NCBI GenBank assembly: GCA_964401935.1
Contig: CAYOAL010000011.1
Span: 62,001 to 126,000, forward strand
DNA: 64,000 nt
Source of the DNA: JAPYTK01 sp964401935
Lineage (GTDB): Bacteria; Myxococcota_A; Polyangia; Polyangiales; Polyangiaceae
Reading direction: 5' to 3'
The position numbers were made by a program, and so were the translations under genes. The notes under the pieces are model-generated. The model worked only from the letters and a program-made list of their open reading frames with translations, was not told the DNA's origin and made no database searches. Shown piece after piece: positions 33,217 to 41,493 of this stretch. Each line of letters begins with the position of its first letter. Position 1 is the stretch's first letter.

Positions 33217-36200
33217 GTGGCGGAGTTCGTCCACCTGCACGTTCACACCGAGTATTCGCTCCTCGACGGCGCGATCCGGTGCAAGGACCTCGCGAAGGAG
33301 GCCGCCGCGCGGCAGATGCGCGCGGTGGCGATGACCGACCACAACAACATGTTCGGCGCCATCACGCACTACACCGCGTGCGAGCGTGCCGGCGTGCAGC
33401 CGATCCTCGGCTGCGAGGTCAACGTGCTGCGTCATGGCTTCGCGCTCGAGGCTCCGGCCGAAGCGGGGGGCAAGCCCCAGCCGAGCCACGGGCCGGTGGA
33501 CCACCTCACCCTCATCGCGGAGAACCCGGTGGGGTACCGGAACCTCCTCCGGATCGTGTCGATGGGGCACCTCGAGCCCGCGTCCATCGCCGCCCCGAGC
33601 GTGTCGCTCGAGACCATCGCGGAGGGGGCCGAGGGCATCATCGCGCTCACCGGCTGCATGGGGGGGGTGGTGGCGCAGCAGATCCTCGAGCAAGGGGAGG
33701 CGGCCGGCGACGCCGAGCTCGATCGGCTGGTGGAGGTGTTCGAGCCTGGCTCGCTCTTCGTCGAGCTCCAGGACCACGGGATGGTGGAGCAGCCGGTGCT
33801 CAACCGGCTCTTGGTCGACATCGCGGCGCGGCGCGGCTTGCCCCTCGTGGCCACCAACGACTGCCATTTCCTCGGCAAGGGCGACGGGGAGGCTCAGCTC
33901 TACCTCTCGTGCATCGCGCTCGGGCGCGCCTACTCCGACGCGCTGGCCGGCCATCACGGCCGCTTCGAGATGTTCCTCAAGGGGGCGGACGAGATGGCCT
34001 ACCTCTTCCGCGAGCTGCCTCAGGCGGTGCGGTCGACGCTCGACATCGCGGAGCGAACGCGCGCGCTCGAGCTCGAGCTCGGCAAGCCGATGTTGCCCCA
34101 TTTCGAGGTGCCGGACGGCTTCGACACCGCGTCTTACTTGCGGCACGTGGCCCGACAGGGGCTCGAGACACGGGTGCGCGAGCTCCGCGCCGTGGGGCGC
34201 ACCATCGAAGAGGCGACCTATGTCGACCGGCTGAACGTCGAGCTCGACATCATCATCGCGATGGACTTCCCCGGCTACTTCCTCATCGTCTGGGACTTCA
34301 TCCGCTACGCCAAGGAACACGGGATCCCGGTGGGACCGGGGCGCGGCTCCGGCGCCGGCTCGCTCGTGGCCTACGCGCTGCGCATCACGGATCTCGATCC
34401 GCTCGAGCACAACCTCCTGTTCGAGCGCTTCCTCAACCCGGAGCGGGTGAGCATGCCCGACTTCGACATCGACTTCTGCATGGACCGCCGGGACGAGGTG
34501 ATCAACTACGTCGCGAATCGGTACGGTGTGAGCTCGGTGGGGCAGATCGCCACCTTCCACGAGCTGAAGGCTCGGAGCGTCATCAAAGACGTGGCGCGCG
34601 CGATGGGGCTCGCGGCGACCGAGTCGCAGCGCATCGCGAACCTCATCCCCGAGAAGGGCCCCGGCCAGATGTACACCATCGGCGAGGCGCTCGACGTCGA
34701 GCCCAAGCTCAAGGCGACGATGGAGGCCGACCCCACCATCCGCGAGCTCATCACGCAGGCGCAGCGGCTCGAGGGCCTCACGCGGCACGCGGGCATGCAC
34801 GCGGCGGGGGTGGTGATCAGCGAGGGGCCACTGTGGCATCACGTCCCGTGCTTCAAGAACAACGACACCATCGTCACCCAGTTCGCCAAGGACGAGGTGG
34901 AGGCGGCGGGGCTCGTCAAGTTCGACTTCCTCGGCCTCAAGACGCTGACGGTGATCGACATCGCCGAGCGCCTCGTGAACCGCCGCCCAGATCTGGCGGG
35001 TCGCGAGCCAATCGTGATGAGCACGGTGCCCCTCGACGACGCGGCGACCTACGCGTTGCTCCAGAGCGGCGACACCACCGGCGTGTTTCAGCTGGAGTCG
35101 AGCGGCATGCAGCAGCTGTTCAAGGATCTGCGGCCGACCCGCTTCGAGGACATCGTGGCCGCGGTGGCGCTCTACCGGCCCGGTCCGCTCGGCACCGGCA
35201 TGGTGAAAGACTTCGTGGACTGCAAACACGGCCGCAAGCCGATCGCCAAGATGCACGACAAGGTCGACTCGCTCCTCGAGCCCACCTACGGCGTCATCGT
35301 CTATCAGGAGCAGGTGATGCAGATCGCGCAGCGCCTGGCCGGTTACACGCTCGGCGGCGCCGACCTCTTGCGGCGCGCGATGGGCAAGAAGAAGCCGGAG
35401 GAGATGGCCAAGCAGAAGAGCGCCTTCGTGGAAGGAGCGCTCGCGAACGGCGTGGCCAAGGAAGACGCGGAGCGCATCTTCGCGCTCCTCGAGTTCTTCG
35501 CGGGCTACGGCTTCAACAAGAGCCACAGCGCGGCCTACGCGCTGCTCACCTACCAGACGGCGTGGCTGAAGGCGCACTACCCGGTGGAGTTCTTGTGCGC
35601 GCTGCTCACCGCCGACCGCGACAAGACCGAGAAGGTGGTGCGGATCATCGCCGAGGGGCGCGCGTGGGGGGTGGAGATCCTGCCCCCCGAGATCAACGAG
35701 TCGAACATCGATTTCACGGTGGTGTACGGCGCGCCGCGAGCGAAGCAGAAGCAGAAGTCGCGGCGCCAGATCCGCGACAAGCTCAACCCCCAGATCCGCT
35801 TTGGCCTCGGCGCCGTGCGCGGCTTGGGGGAGGCGGCGCTCGAAGGGCTGCTCGCGGCGCGGGAGACGGGGCGCTTCGAGGATTTGTTCGACCTCGCGCA
35901 GCGGGTCGACGTGAAGGGCCTCAACCGCGGTGTCCTCGAGGCGCTCGTCCAGTGTGGGGCGATGGACGCGTCGCTCGACAAGCTCGGGCTCAACCGGGCC
36001 CGCGCCCTCGCATCCATCGATCGGGTGATCGCGCGCGGCAAGGCGGCCACTCGCGACCGCGAGTGTGGGCAGACCAACCTCTTTGGGCTCTTTCAGAGCA
36101 CGGCCTCCGAGGAGCCCCAGAAGCTGCTCTCCGACTACGTGGAGACCGAGCCGTGGGATCTGTCGGAGACGCTTCGACGCGAGAAGGAGGCCCTCGGGTT

Positions 36201-36819
36201 CTATGTCTCGGGCCATCCTCTCGACCGCTACGGGGTGGAGCTCAAGCGGTTCGACGTCACGCCCGTCAACGAGCTCGCGCGGCTGGAGCCGTGGTCGCAG
36301 GTGCGGGTCGCGGGCACCGTCGAGGGGTATCGCGAGCGGATCTTCCGTACGGGGGACAAGATCGCGTTCTTCGTGCTCGAAGATCTCACCGGCGGCATCG
36401 AGGTGAAGGTTCGCAACCGACAGCTCGATGCGGCCGCTCCGCTCCTCACTGGCAACGAGCCGGTGTTGGTGGCGGGCAAGCTGCAGTATCCCTGGGGCGA
36501 CGACGAGGGGAACGATGGGCCGCGCGATCCCACCCTCCTGCTCGACGAGGTGCAGGTGCTGAGCGACGCCATCCGGGCCGAGACTCGCTCGGTGGCGATC
36601 CGAATCCACTCCAGTCGCTGCGAGCGTGACCAGCTCGAGCGGTTGGCGGTGGTGCTGCGGAGCGCTCCGGGGAGCTGCCCCGTGCAGCTGATCATCGAGA
36701 CCGAGGAGGGGGCGGAGGCGGTGCTCGCGCTGAAGCGCGACCTCTCCATCGAGCCCACCGACGCGGTGCTCTCCAGCCTCGAGCGCTTGTTCGGTCACGG
36801 CGTCGCCGAGCTGCGCTAG
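33217..36819 (+). CDS. dnaE: DNA polymerase III alpha subunit
   Basis: 1200 residues; the replicative polymerase. PHP domain at the N-terminus (FVHLHVHTEYSLLDG, MTDHNNMFGA, ALTGCMGG), polymerase palm with the catalytic Asp pair in PDFDIDFC (~413), then PGPLG, YGVIVYQEQVM and a helix-hairpin-helix/OB region at the C-terminus (RVAGTVEGYRERIFRTGDK). Length is typical of DnaE1. A GTG 6 nt upstream (33211) is an alternative, but 33217 gives the family's usual M-x-FVHLHVH start, and TAAAGG ends 7 nt before it. The PHP metal ligands appear intact, so proofreading by the PHP domain is possible. Confidence 0.97.
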   Translation: MAEFVHLHVHTEYSLLDGAIRCKDLAKEAAARQMRAVAMTDHNNMFGAITHYTACERAGVQPILGCEVNVLRHGFALEAPAEAGGKPQPSHGPVDHLTLIAENPVGYRNLLRIVSMGHLEPASIAAPSVSLETIAEGAEGIIALTGCMGGVVAQQILEQGEAAGDAELDRLVEVFEPGSLFVELQDHGMVEQPVLNRLLVDIAARRGLPLVATNDCHFLGKGDGEAQLYLSCIALGRAYSDALAGHHGRFEMFLKGADEMAYLFRELPQAVRSTLDIAERTRALELELGKPMLPHFEVPDGFDTASYLRHVARQGLETRVRELRAVGRTIEEATYVDRLNVELDIIIAMDFPGYFLIVWDFIRYAKEHGIPVGPGRGSGAGSLVAYALRITDLDPLEHNLLFERFLNPERVSMPDFDIDFCMDRRDEVINYVANRYGVSSVGQIATFHELKARSVIKDVARAMGLAATESQRIANLIPEKGPGQMYTIGEALDVEPKLKATMEADPTIRELITQAQRLEGLTRHAGMHAAGVVISEGPLWHHVPCFKNNDTIVTQFAKDEVEAAGLVKFDFLGLKTLTVIDIAERLVNRRPDLAGREPIVMSTVPLDDAATYALLQSGDTTGVFQLESSGMQQLFKDLRPTRFEDIVAAVALYRPGPLGTGMVKDFVDCKHGRKPIAKMHDKVDSLLEPTYGVIVYQEQVMQIAQRLAGYTLGGADLLRRAMGKKKPEEMAKQKSAFVEGALANGVAKEDAERIFALLEFFAGYGFNKSHSAAYALLTYQTAWLKAHYPVEFLCALLTADRDKTEKVVRIIAEGRAWGVEILPPEINESNIDFTVVYGAPRAKQKQKSRRQIRDKLNPQIRFGLGAVRGLGEAALEGLLAARETGRFEDLFDLAQRVDVKGLNRGVLEALVQCGAMDASLDKLGLNRARALASIDRVIARGKAATRDRECGQTNLFGLFQSTASEEPQKLLSDYVETEPWDLSETLRREKEALGFYVSGHPLDRYGVELKRFDVTPVNELARLEPWSQVRVAGTVEGYRERIFRTGDKIAFFVLEDLTGGIEVKVRNRQLDAAAPLLTGNEPVLVAGKLQYPWGDDEGNDGPRDPTLLLDEVQVLSDAIRAETRSVAIRIHSSRCERDQLERLAVVLRSAPGSCPVQLIIETEEGAEAVLALKRDLSIEPTDAVLSSLERLFGHGVAELR

Positions 36820-36992
36820 CACACCTCCCACGAAGTCGACGCGGGCTCCCACGTGGCGCCACCGAGCTGGGTCGTGGTTCCGCTCGCGTGTGGGCGTGCA
36901 GGACGGGCCACCACCGAGCGCTTCGGTAAGCGCGCGGTGGCGCGGGGCCTCGACGTCATGTCTTCCACGGGGCGGTCAAGCCCTCGCTTTGC

Positions 36993-36998
36993 TATAAC
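36993..36998 (+). promoter_or_regulatory. -10 element of the PATAN gene
   Basis: TATAAC, a good -10 match, ends 10 nt before the ATG at 37008, so the leader is absent or a few nucleotides long. A -35 is not clear. Confidence 0.5.
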
Positions 36999-37007
36999 AA
37001 GGGCCGC

Positions 37008-38285
37008 ATGGTGGAGAGGCGCAACGCTCAGGTCCGCATCGACGCGACCGGAGCTGCACATCCGGTGGGGCGTGAGGCCAGTCGTGCCATGCGCCAGCGC
37101 CAAGGGGGCATGAAGCTCCTCCCGTCGCCGGACCAGGCGGTGCTCATGCGCGCGACCGGGCTCGACGATCGCGACGAGGACGCTCCGTTCTGGCTCACCG
37201 GCGAGATCGTGAAGCCGGGCGTCCTGTGGGATCTCATCGGCATGGCCGCCAACGGCAACTGGACCGGAGAGCTGGTGGTGATCGACGACGACCACCGCTC
37301 GATCTTCTTCGAGAACGGGACGGTGATCGGCGCGTCGTCCACCGCCGAGCGCGAGCGCCTCGGCGAGGTCTTCTACAACCGCGGCGTGCTCACCAAAGAG
37401 CAGATTCAGGCCACCGCGGCCGCCGTCACCCACGACGTGCGCTTCGGCGAGGCGGCGGTGGAGCTGGGCTACCTCACCCGGAGCCGCCTGTTCGAGCTCA
37501 TCGGCAACCAGGTGGAAGAGATCGTCTACGCGGTGATGCTCGTGTCGAAGGGGGCTTTCTACTTCGTCGAGGAGGTCGACGAGTCGCGCCTGTCGTTCCG
37601 GCTCAACCTCGCGGTCCCTTCGCTGCTCATGGAGGGCGTGCAGCGGATGGACGAGCTCGAGCTCTTTCGGGCGCGGATCCCCTCCGGGCTCTACGTCCCC
37701 GAGGTGGTCGAGGGCCGGTCGCTCCGTTCTAACCACGAGCACCACGCGGTCTACGGGGTGATCGACGGCCTGCGCTCGGTGGAGGACATCGCCCGCGAGC
37801 TCGGGATGGGGATCTTCGACGCGACCCGCGCGCTGTTCCAGCTCTTGCAGAGCGGGGTGATCGTGGTGCACCCGCCGCGGCCCACCGGTCCGAGCGCCAT
37901 CGTCACGCTGTTCAACCAGGCCATAGGGCTCATCCTCGAGCGGGTCGATCAGGTGGGGGGCGGCGCAGAGATCCGTGAGCAGCTCTCGTCGTTCGCCACG
38001 GCGAGCGGCGTGTACGACGCCCTCTTTCGCGACGCGGGGCCGCGCGCCGACGGCACGCTCGACCCGGACAAGATCGCCGAGACGGTGATGCAGCTGGTGG
38101 GCTCCGACAGCGCCACCGCCATGCTCGCGCAGTGGCTCTACGAGTATGCCTCCTTCGCGATGTTCATCGCGGAGCCCCTCCTGCGCTCGCGGGTGATCGA
38201 CGAGGGGCAGGGGCCGGTGTCGGAGGGCGCCGTCACCTCGCGCAAGGTCGCCGAGCTCCTCGGTCCGCTCGCCCCCGAGTCGTAG
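37008..38285 (+). CDS. DUF4388 (PATAN) domain protein
   Basis: 425 residues, cytosolic. A PATAN/DUF4388 domain at ~60-205 is typical: GVLWDLIGMAANGNWTGELVV, then SIFFENGTVIGASS, GEVFYNRGVLT and GAFYFVEEVDESRL. The C-terminal half is helical with a winged-helix-like stretch (YGVIDGLRSVEDIARELGMG). PATAN domains occur in two-component and gliding-related proteins and mediate protein contacts. It shares this domain with the pseudo-receiver protein at 1857. It is convergent with the NtrC-type gene, 29 nt apart. Confidence 0.85.
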   Translation: MVERRNAQVRIDATGAAHPVGREASRAMRQRQGGMKLLPSPDQAVLMRATGLDDRDEDAPFWLTGEIVKPGVLWDLIGMAANGNWTGELVVIDDDHRSIFFENGTVIGASSTAERERLGEVFYNRGVLTKEQIQATAAAVTHDVRFGEAAVELGYLTRSRLFELIGNQVEEIVYAVMLVSKGAFYFVEEVDESRLSFRLNLAVPSLLMEGVQRMDELELFRARIPSGLYVPEVVEGRSLRSNHEHHAVYGVIDGLRSVEDIARELGMGIFDATRALFQLLQSGVIVVHPPRPTGPSAIVTLFNQAIGLILERVDQVGGGAEIREQLSSFATASGVYDALFRDAGPRADGTLDPDKIAETVMQLVGSDSATAMLAQWLYEYASFAMFIAEPLLRSRVIDEGQGPVSEGAVTSRKVAELLGPLAPES

Positions 38286-38314
38286 GCCGAGATCCGCCGC
38301 GAGGCGGTGGCGCG

Positions 38315-39757
38315 TCAGGGGCCTTCGCCGCGCTGGATGCCGTAGGCCCGGATCTTCTTGTGCAGGTTGGTGCGCTCGACGCCGAGGGCGACCGCGGCGC
38401 GGGAGACGTTCCAGTCGAGCTCGACGAGGGTGTCGAGGATGTGTTGCCGCTCCGCTTGCTCGCGCAGCTCGCGCAGCGTGGGGCGGGGTCCGCCGGGGGT
38501 GCGCGGGAACGGGGTGATGCCGGTCACCGAGTCTTCGAAGGGGTCGGCGTGGGGGTCCTCGGGCAGATCCGCGATCGTGATCTCGTCGCCGGAGAGGATC
38601 ACCGCCCGCTCGACGACGTTCTTGAGCTCGCGCACGTTGCCAGGCCACCTGCGCAGAGAGAGGGCAGCGAACACGTCGGAGCGGAGCTCCTTGGGCTTGA
38701 GGCCGTTCTCCTCGCAGAACGCCCGCATGAAGGCCTCGGCGAGGAGGGGGATGTCCTCGGGGCGCTGGTCGAGGGTGGGCACCTTGATCGGGAACACGTT
38801 GAGGCGGAAGAAGAGGTCTTCGCGAAAGTTGCCGTCCTTCACCTCCTTCTCGAGGTCTTTGTTGGTGGCGGCGAGAACGCGAACGTCGACGGTGAAGGTG
38901 TGCTCGCTGCCGACGCGCTGGAGCTCTCCAGACTGCAGCACCCGCAGCACCTTGGCTTGCGCGGTGAGATCCATGTCGCCGATCTCGTCGAGGAACATGG
39001 TGGCTCCGTGGGCCTGCTCGAAGAGACCGCGCTTGCTCTTCTCGGCGCCGGTGAAGGCCCCCTTCTCGTGCCCGAAGAGCTCGCTCTCGATGAGCTCGCG
39101 CGGGATGGCGGCGCAGTTGACCTTCACGAAGGGCTTGTCGCTGCGGGTGCTCAGGCGGTGGATGGCCCGGCTGATGAGCTCCTTGCCGGTGCCGCTCGGT
39201 CCGGTGATGAGCACGTTGGCCTTGGTGGGGGCGACCCGCTCGATGTCGCGATACAGGCGCTGCATCACCGCGCTCGACCCGATCATCTCGTGGCGCTGGT
39301 CGAGGGCCGCCGACAAGCTCGCCAGCTGCCGCATCAGCCCCGCGTTCTCGAGCGCCTTGTGGACGCTCACCAGCACACGCTCGCGGTTGAGGGGCTTCTC
39401 GAAGAAGTCGACGGCCCCGAGCTTGATCGCCCGCGCCGCCTCTTCGCTCGAGGCGTGACCGCTGATGACGATGACCGGGATGTGTCGATACAGCCCGTCC
39501 TGCTTGAGCTTGGCCAGCCAGTCGAGGCCGCTCGTCTTGGGGAGCATGAGATCGAGGATCAGCAGATCGATCGGGGTGTGAGCGCGGGCGAGGGTTCGCT
39601 GGGCCTCCTCCGCGGTCTCCGCCTCGTGGAGGGTGTATCCCTCGGCCTCGAGGATCATGCCGAGCGCGCGGCGGATGTTCTTCTCGTCGTCGACCACCAT
39701 CACCGACCGCGGGGGCGCGGTGTCGGGGGGGGTGGCTGGCGCGTCGGGCAACGACAT
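38315..39757 (-). CDS. NtrC-family sigma54-dependent response regulator
   Basis: 480 residues. Receiver domain (~18-135) with VVDDE and phospho-acceptor Asp69 in ILDLMLP, Ser/Thr and Lys present; AAA+ domain (~150-385) with Walker A GPSGTGKE, the sigma54-contacting GAFTGA, Walker B MFLDEIGD and the R-finger region; Fis-type helix-turn-helix at the end (WNVSRAAVALGVERTNLHKKIRAYGI). It activates transcription from sigma54 promoters when phosphorylated. No partner histidine kinase is adjacent. On the minus strand GATACA ends 10 nt before the ATG, suggesting a very short leader. Confidence 0.95.
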   Translation of the reverse strand: MSLPDAPATPPDTAPPRSVMVVDDEKNIRRALGMILEAEGYTLHEAETAEEAQRTLARAHTPIDLLILDLMLPKTSGLDWLAKLKQDGLYRHIPVIVISGHASSEEAARAIKLGAVDFFEKPLNRERVLVSVHKALENAGLMRQLASLSAALDQRHEMIGSSAVMQRLYRDIERVAPTKANVLITGPSGTGKELISRAIHRLSTRSDKPFVKVNCAAIPRELIESELFGHEKGAFTGAEKSKRGLFEQAHGATMFLDEIGDMDLTAQAKVLRVLQSGELQRVGSEHTFTVDVRVLAATNKDLEKEVKDGNFREDLFFRLNVFPIKVPTLDQRPEDIPLLAEAFMRAFCEENGLKPKELRSDVFAALSLRRWPGNVRELKNVVERAVILSGDEITIADLPEDPHADPFEDSVTGITPFPRTPGGPRPTLRELREQAERQHILDTLVELDWNVSRAAVALGVERTNLHKKIRAYGIQRGEGP

Positions 39758-39808
39758 CGAAGAGGTTGTATCACGTGCTGACGTGTAGCGAGGGGCCCTG
39801 TCGTGCAG

Positions 39809-39814
39809 TATAAG
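39809..39814 (+). promoter_or_regulatory. -10 element of bamD
   Basis: TATAAG ends 9 nt before the ATG at 39823. No Shine-Dalgarno sequence fits between them. No clear -35 is seen. Confidence 0.5.
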
Positions 39815-39822
39815 CCCCAGCG

Positions 39823-40674
39823 ATGCGTTCCCGGGCCAGCTCCCTCGTCCTCGCGCTCGCGCTCCTCGGGGGGTGCGAGTCGGGACCGCTCAAGTCGACG
39901 GCCAGCCTCACCTACACCGAGGACGCGTTCAAGGCGTACCAGGAGGCGCTCCAGGCCTACGACAACAAGGACTGGGAGGATGCCCGGGCGCTGTTCAGCG
40001 AGGTGAAGCGGCTCTTCAACTACTCGCGCTACGCCCGGCTCGCGGAGCTGCGCCTCGCCGACATCGACTTCGAACAGGGCAAGTACGCCGAGGCGATCAG
40101 CGGCTACCGTTCCTTCATCAAGGGCCACCGCGACGACGAGAACGTCGAGTACGCGAAATATCGCATCACCAAGTCGCTCTTCAACGACATCAACGACACC
40201 ATCTTGCTGCCGCCCCAGGAAGAGCGCGATCAGGCCAACACCCGGGAGGCGCAGAAGGAGCTGTTGGCCTTCGTGCGGCGCTACCCACGCAGCCGGTACC
40301 GGGTGGACGCGCGCTACATGCTCGAGGTGGTGACGCAGCGTCTGGTGCGACACGAGCTCTACGTGGCGCGCTATTACCTCAACCAGGACAAGTTCGCGGC
40401 CGTGATCCAGCGGGTCGACTACGCGCTGGCAGAGTTTCCAGGCTCCGGTCTCGATCCGGAGGCGCTTGTGTTGAAGGGGGAGACGCTCTTGAAGATGCAC
40501 AAGCGCGACGACGCGCGCGCGGTGTTCGAGCTGGTGATCCGCGACTACGGCGGGGCGTTCGGCATCGTCGCGAAACGGTTTCTGGCGGAGATGAACGATG
40601 GCACCGGAAAACCCCCCGAGCCCAGCGCCGACCGAGGTGGCGCTGCGCCTGGAGCTGATACTCGAAAGCGCTGA
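39823..40674 (+). CDS. bamD: Outer-membrane assembly lipoprotein BamD
   Basis: 283 residues. A lipoprotein signal ends in LALLGGC (Cys 18). The mature part is five TPR-like helix pairs typical of BamD/YfiO: AYQEALQAYDNKDWEDARALF, FIKGHRDDENVEYAKYRI, VRRYPRSRYRVDARYML and ALAEFPGSGLDPEALVLKG. It is an essential partner of BamA in inserting outer-membrane proteins. Size matches the family. The C-terminal end overlaps the next gene by 77 nt. Its -10-like element lies 9 nt before the ATG. Confidence 0.92.
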   Translation: MRSRASSLVLALALLGGCESGPLKSTASLTYTEDAFKAYQEALQAYDNKDWEDARALFSEVKRLFNYSRYARLAELRLADIDFEQGKYAEAISGYRSFIKGHRDDENVEYAKYRITKSLFNDINDTILLPPQEERDQANTREAQKELLAFVRRYPRSRYRVDARYMLEVVTQRLVRHELYVARYYLNQDKFAAVIQRVDYALAEFPGSGLDPEALVLKGETLLKMHKRDDARAVFELVIRDYGGAFGIVAKRFLAEMNDGTGKPPEPSADRGGAAPGADTRKR

Positions 40675-40936
40675 AACTTCGGTGGTTTACCGGGGCGTGG
40701 TGGAGCTCTCAGAGGGGCCCTCGCCAGTGCTCGTGGAGGTGGCCCGAGATGCGAACGCGGCCGATGGGCTGCGCGCCCGCGCCGAGGCGCTGGGGGTGCC
40801 CGACGCGCTCCGGCCCCGCGTGGAGAGCCTCGCCGCGTCGATCGGTCGCAAGGCGGTTCGGGCCGCGCACAAGGACGGCGTGACGCCGCCCCGTCGGCTG
40901 CGGCGGTGGCGGACGCTGCTCGTCACGCGCGGCTAG
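40598..40936 (+). CDS. Small hypothetical protein overlapping bamD
   Basis: 112 residues, no signal peptide. It starts 77 nt inside the end of bamD; the upstream GCGGAGATGAACG supplies a GGAG ribosome binding site. Codon third positions past bamD are strongly G+C (VALRLELILES, LRPRVESLAASIGRKAVRA), as in true genes here. It ends 29 nt before greA. The basic C-terminus (PPRRLRRWRTLLVTRG) suggests nucleic-acid or membrane contact. Function unknown. Confidence 0.65.
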   Translation: MAPENPPSPAPTEVALRLELILESAETSVVYRGVVELSEGPSPVLVEVARDANAADGLRARAEALGVPDALRPRVESLAASIGRKAVRAAHKDGVTPPRRLRRWRTLLVTRG

Positions 40937-40965
40937 CGCCGGCGATTGAGGTTGACGTTGTCGCG

Positions 40966-41472
40966 ATGGGCGACGAAAAATCACGCACCATGTCTGCGGG
41001 AAAGGTGCCGATGACGCCGGACGGCCAAAAGAAGCTGCGCGAGGAGCTTCAGCGGCTGAAAGAGATCGAGATGCCGCAGGTGGTGAAGGACATCGCCACC
41101 GCTCGGGATCACGGCGACTTGTCGGAGAACGCGGAGTACCACGCGGCCAAAGAGCGGCAGGGGATGATCCACGCGCGCGCCAAGTACATCGAGGACGTGC
41201 TCTCGCGCGCGGAGGTGATCGATCCGCTCAAGCTCAGCGGCGACACCGTGAAGTTTGGCGCCAACGTCACCGTGCTCAACGTGGAGACCGACGAGGAGGC
41301 CACCTACATGATCGTCGGGCCCGAAGAGAGCGATCTCAAGGCGGGCCGGATCAGCGTGAGCTCGCCGATGGCGCGCGGCCTCATCGGCAAGCGCGTAGGC
41401 GACGAGGTGACCATCCACTTGCCGGTGGGGACGCGCCTCTACGAGATCCAAGAGATCACGTTCGGCGACTGA
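40966..41472 (+). CDS. greA: Transcription elongation factor GreA
   Basis: 168 residues. It rescues backtracked RNA polymerase by stimulating transcript cleavage. The N-terminal coiled coil carries the tip motif ARDHGDLSENAEYHAAKERQ, with the conserved acidic residues; the C-terminal FKBP-like domain ends in GTRLYEIQEITF. It is ~10 residues longer than usual at the N-terminus; an internal ATG at 40990 would give the standard length. It follows the small bamD-overlapping gene and precedes the sulfatase-fold gene by 21 nt. Confidence 0.94.
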   Translation: MGDEKSRTMSAGKVPMTPDGQKKLREELQRLKEIEMPQVVKDIATARDHGDLSENAEYHAAKERQGMIHARAKYIEDVLSRAEVIDPLKLSGDTVKFGANVTVLNVETDEEATYMIVGPEESDLKAGRISVSSPMARGLIGKRVGDEVTIHLPVGTRLYEIQEITFGD

Positions 41473-41493
41473 CGCGGCACGCACGGAGCACGG

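Noticed and set aside
33073..36852. Very long open frame antisense to dnaE
   Set aside because: DNA with GC-rich third positions leaves the opposite strand open; the translation is His/Arg/Leu-rich with no known motif, while dnaE is certain.
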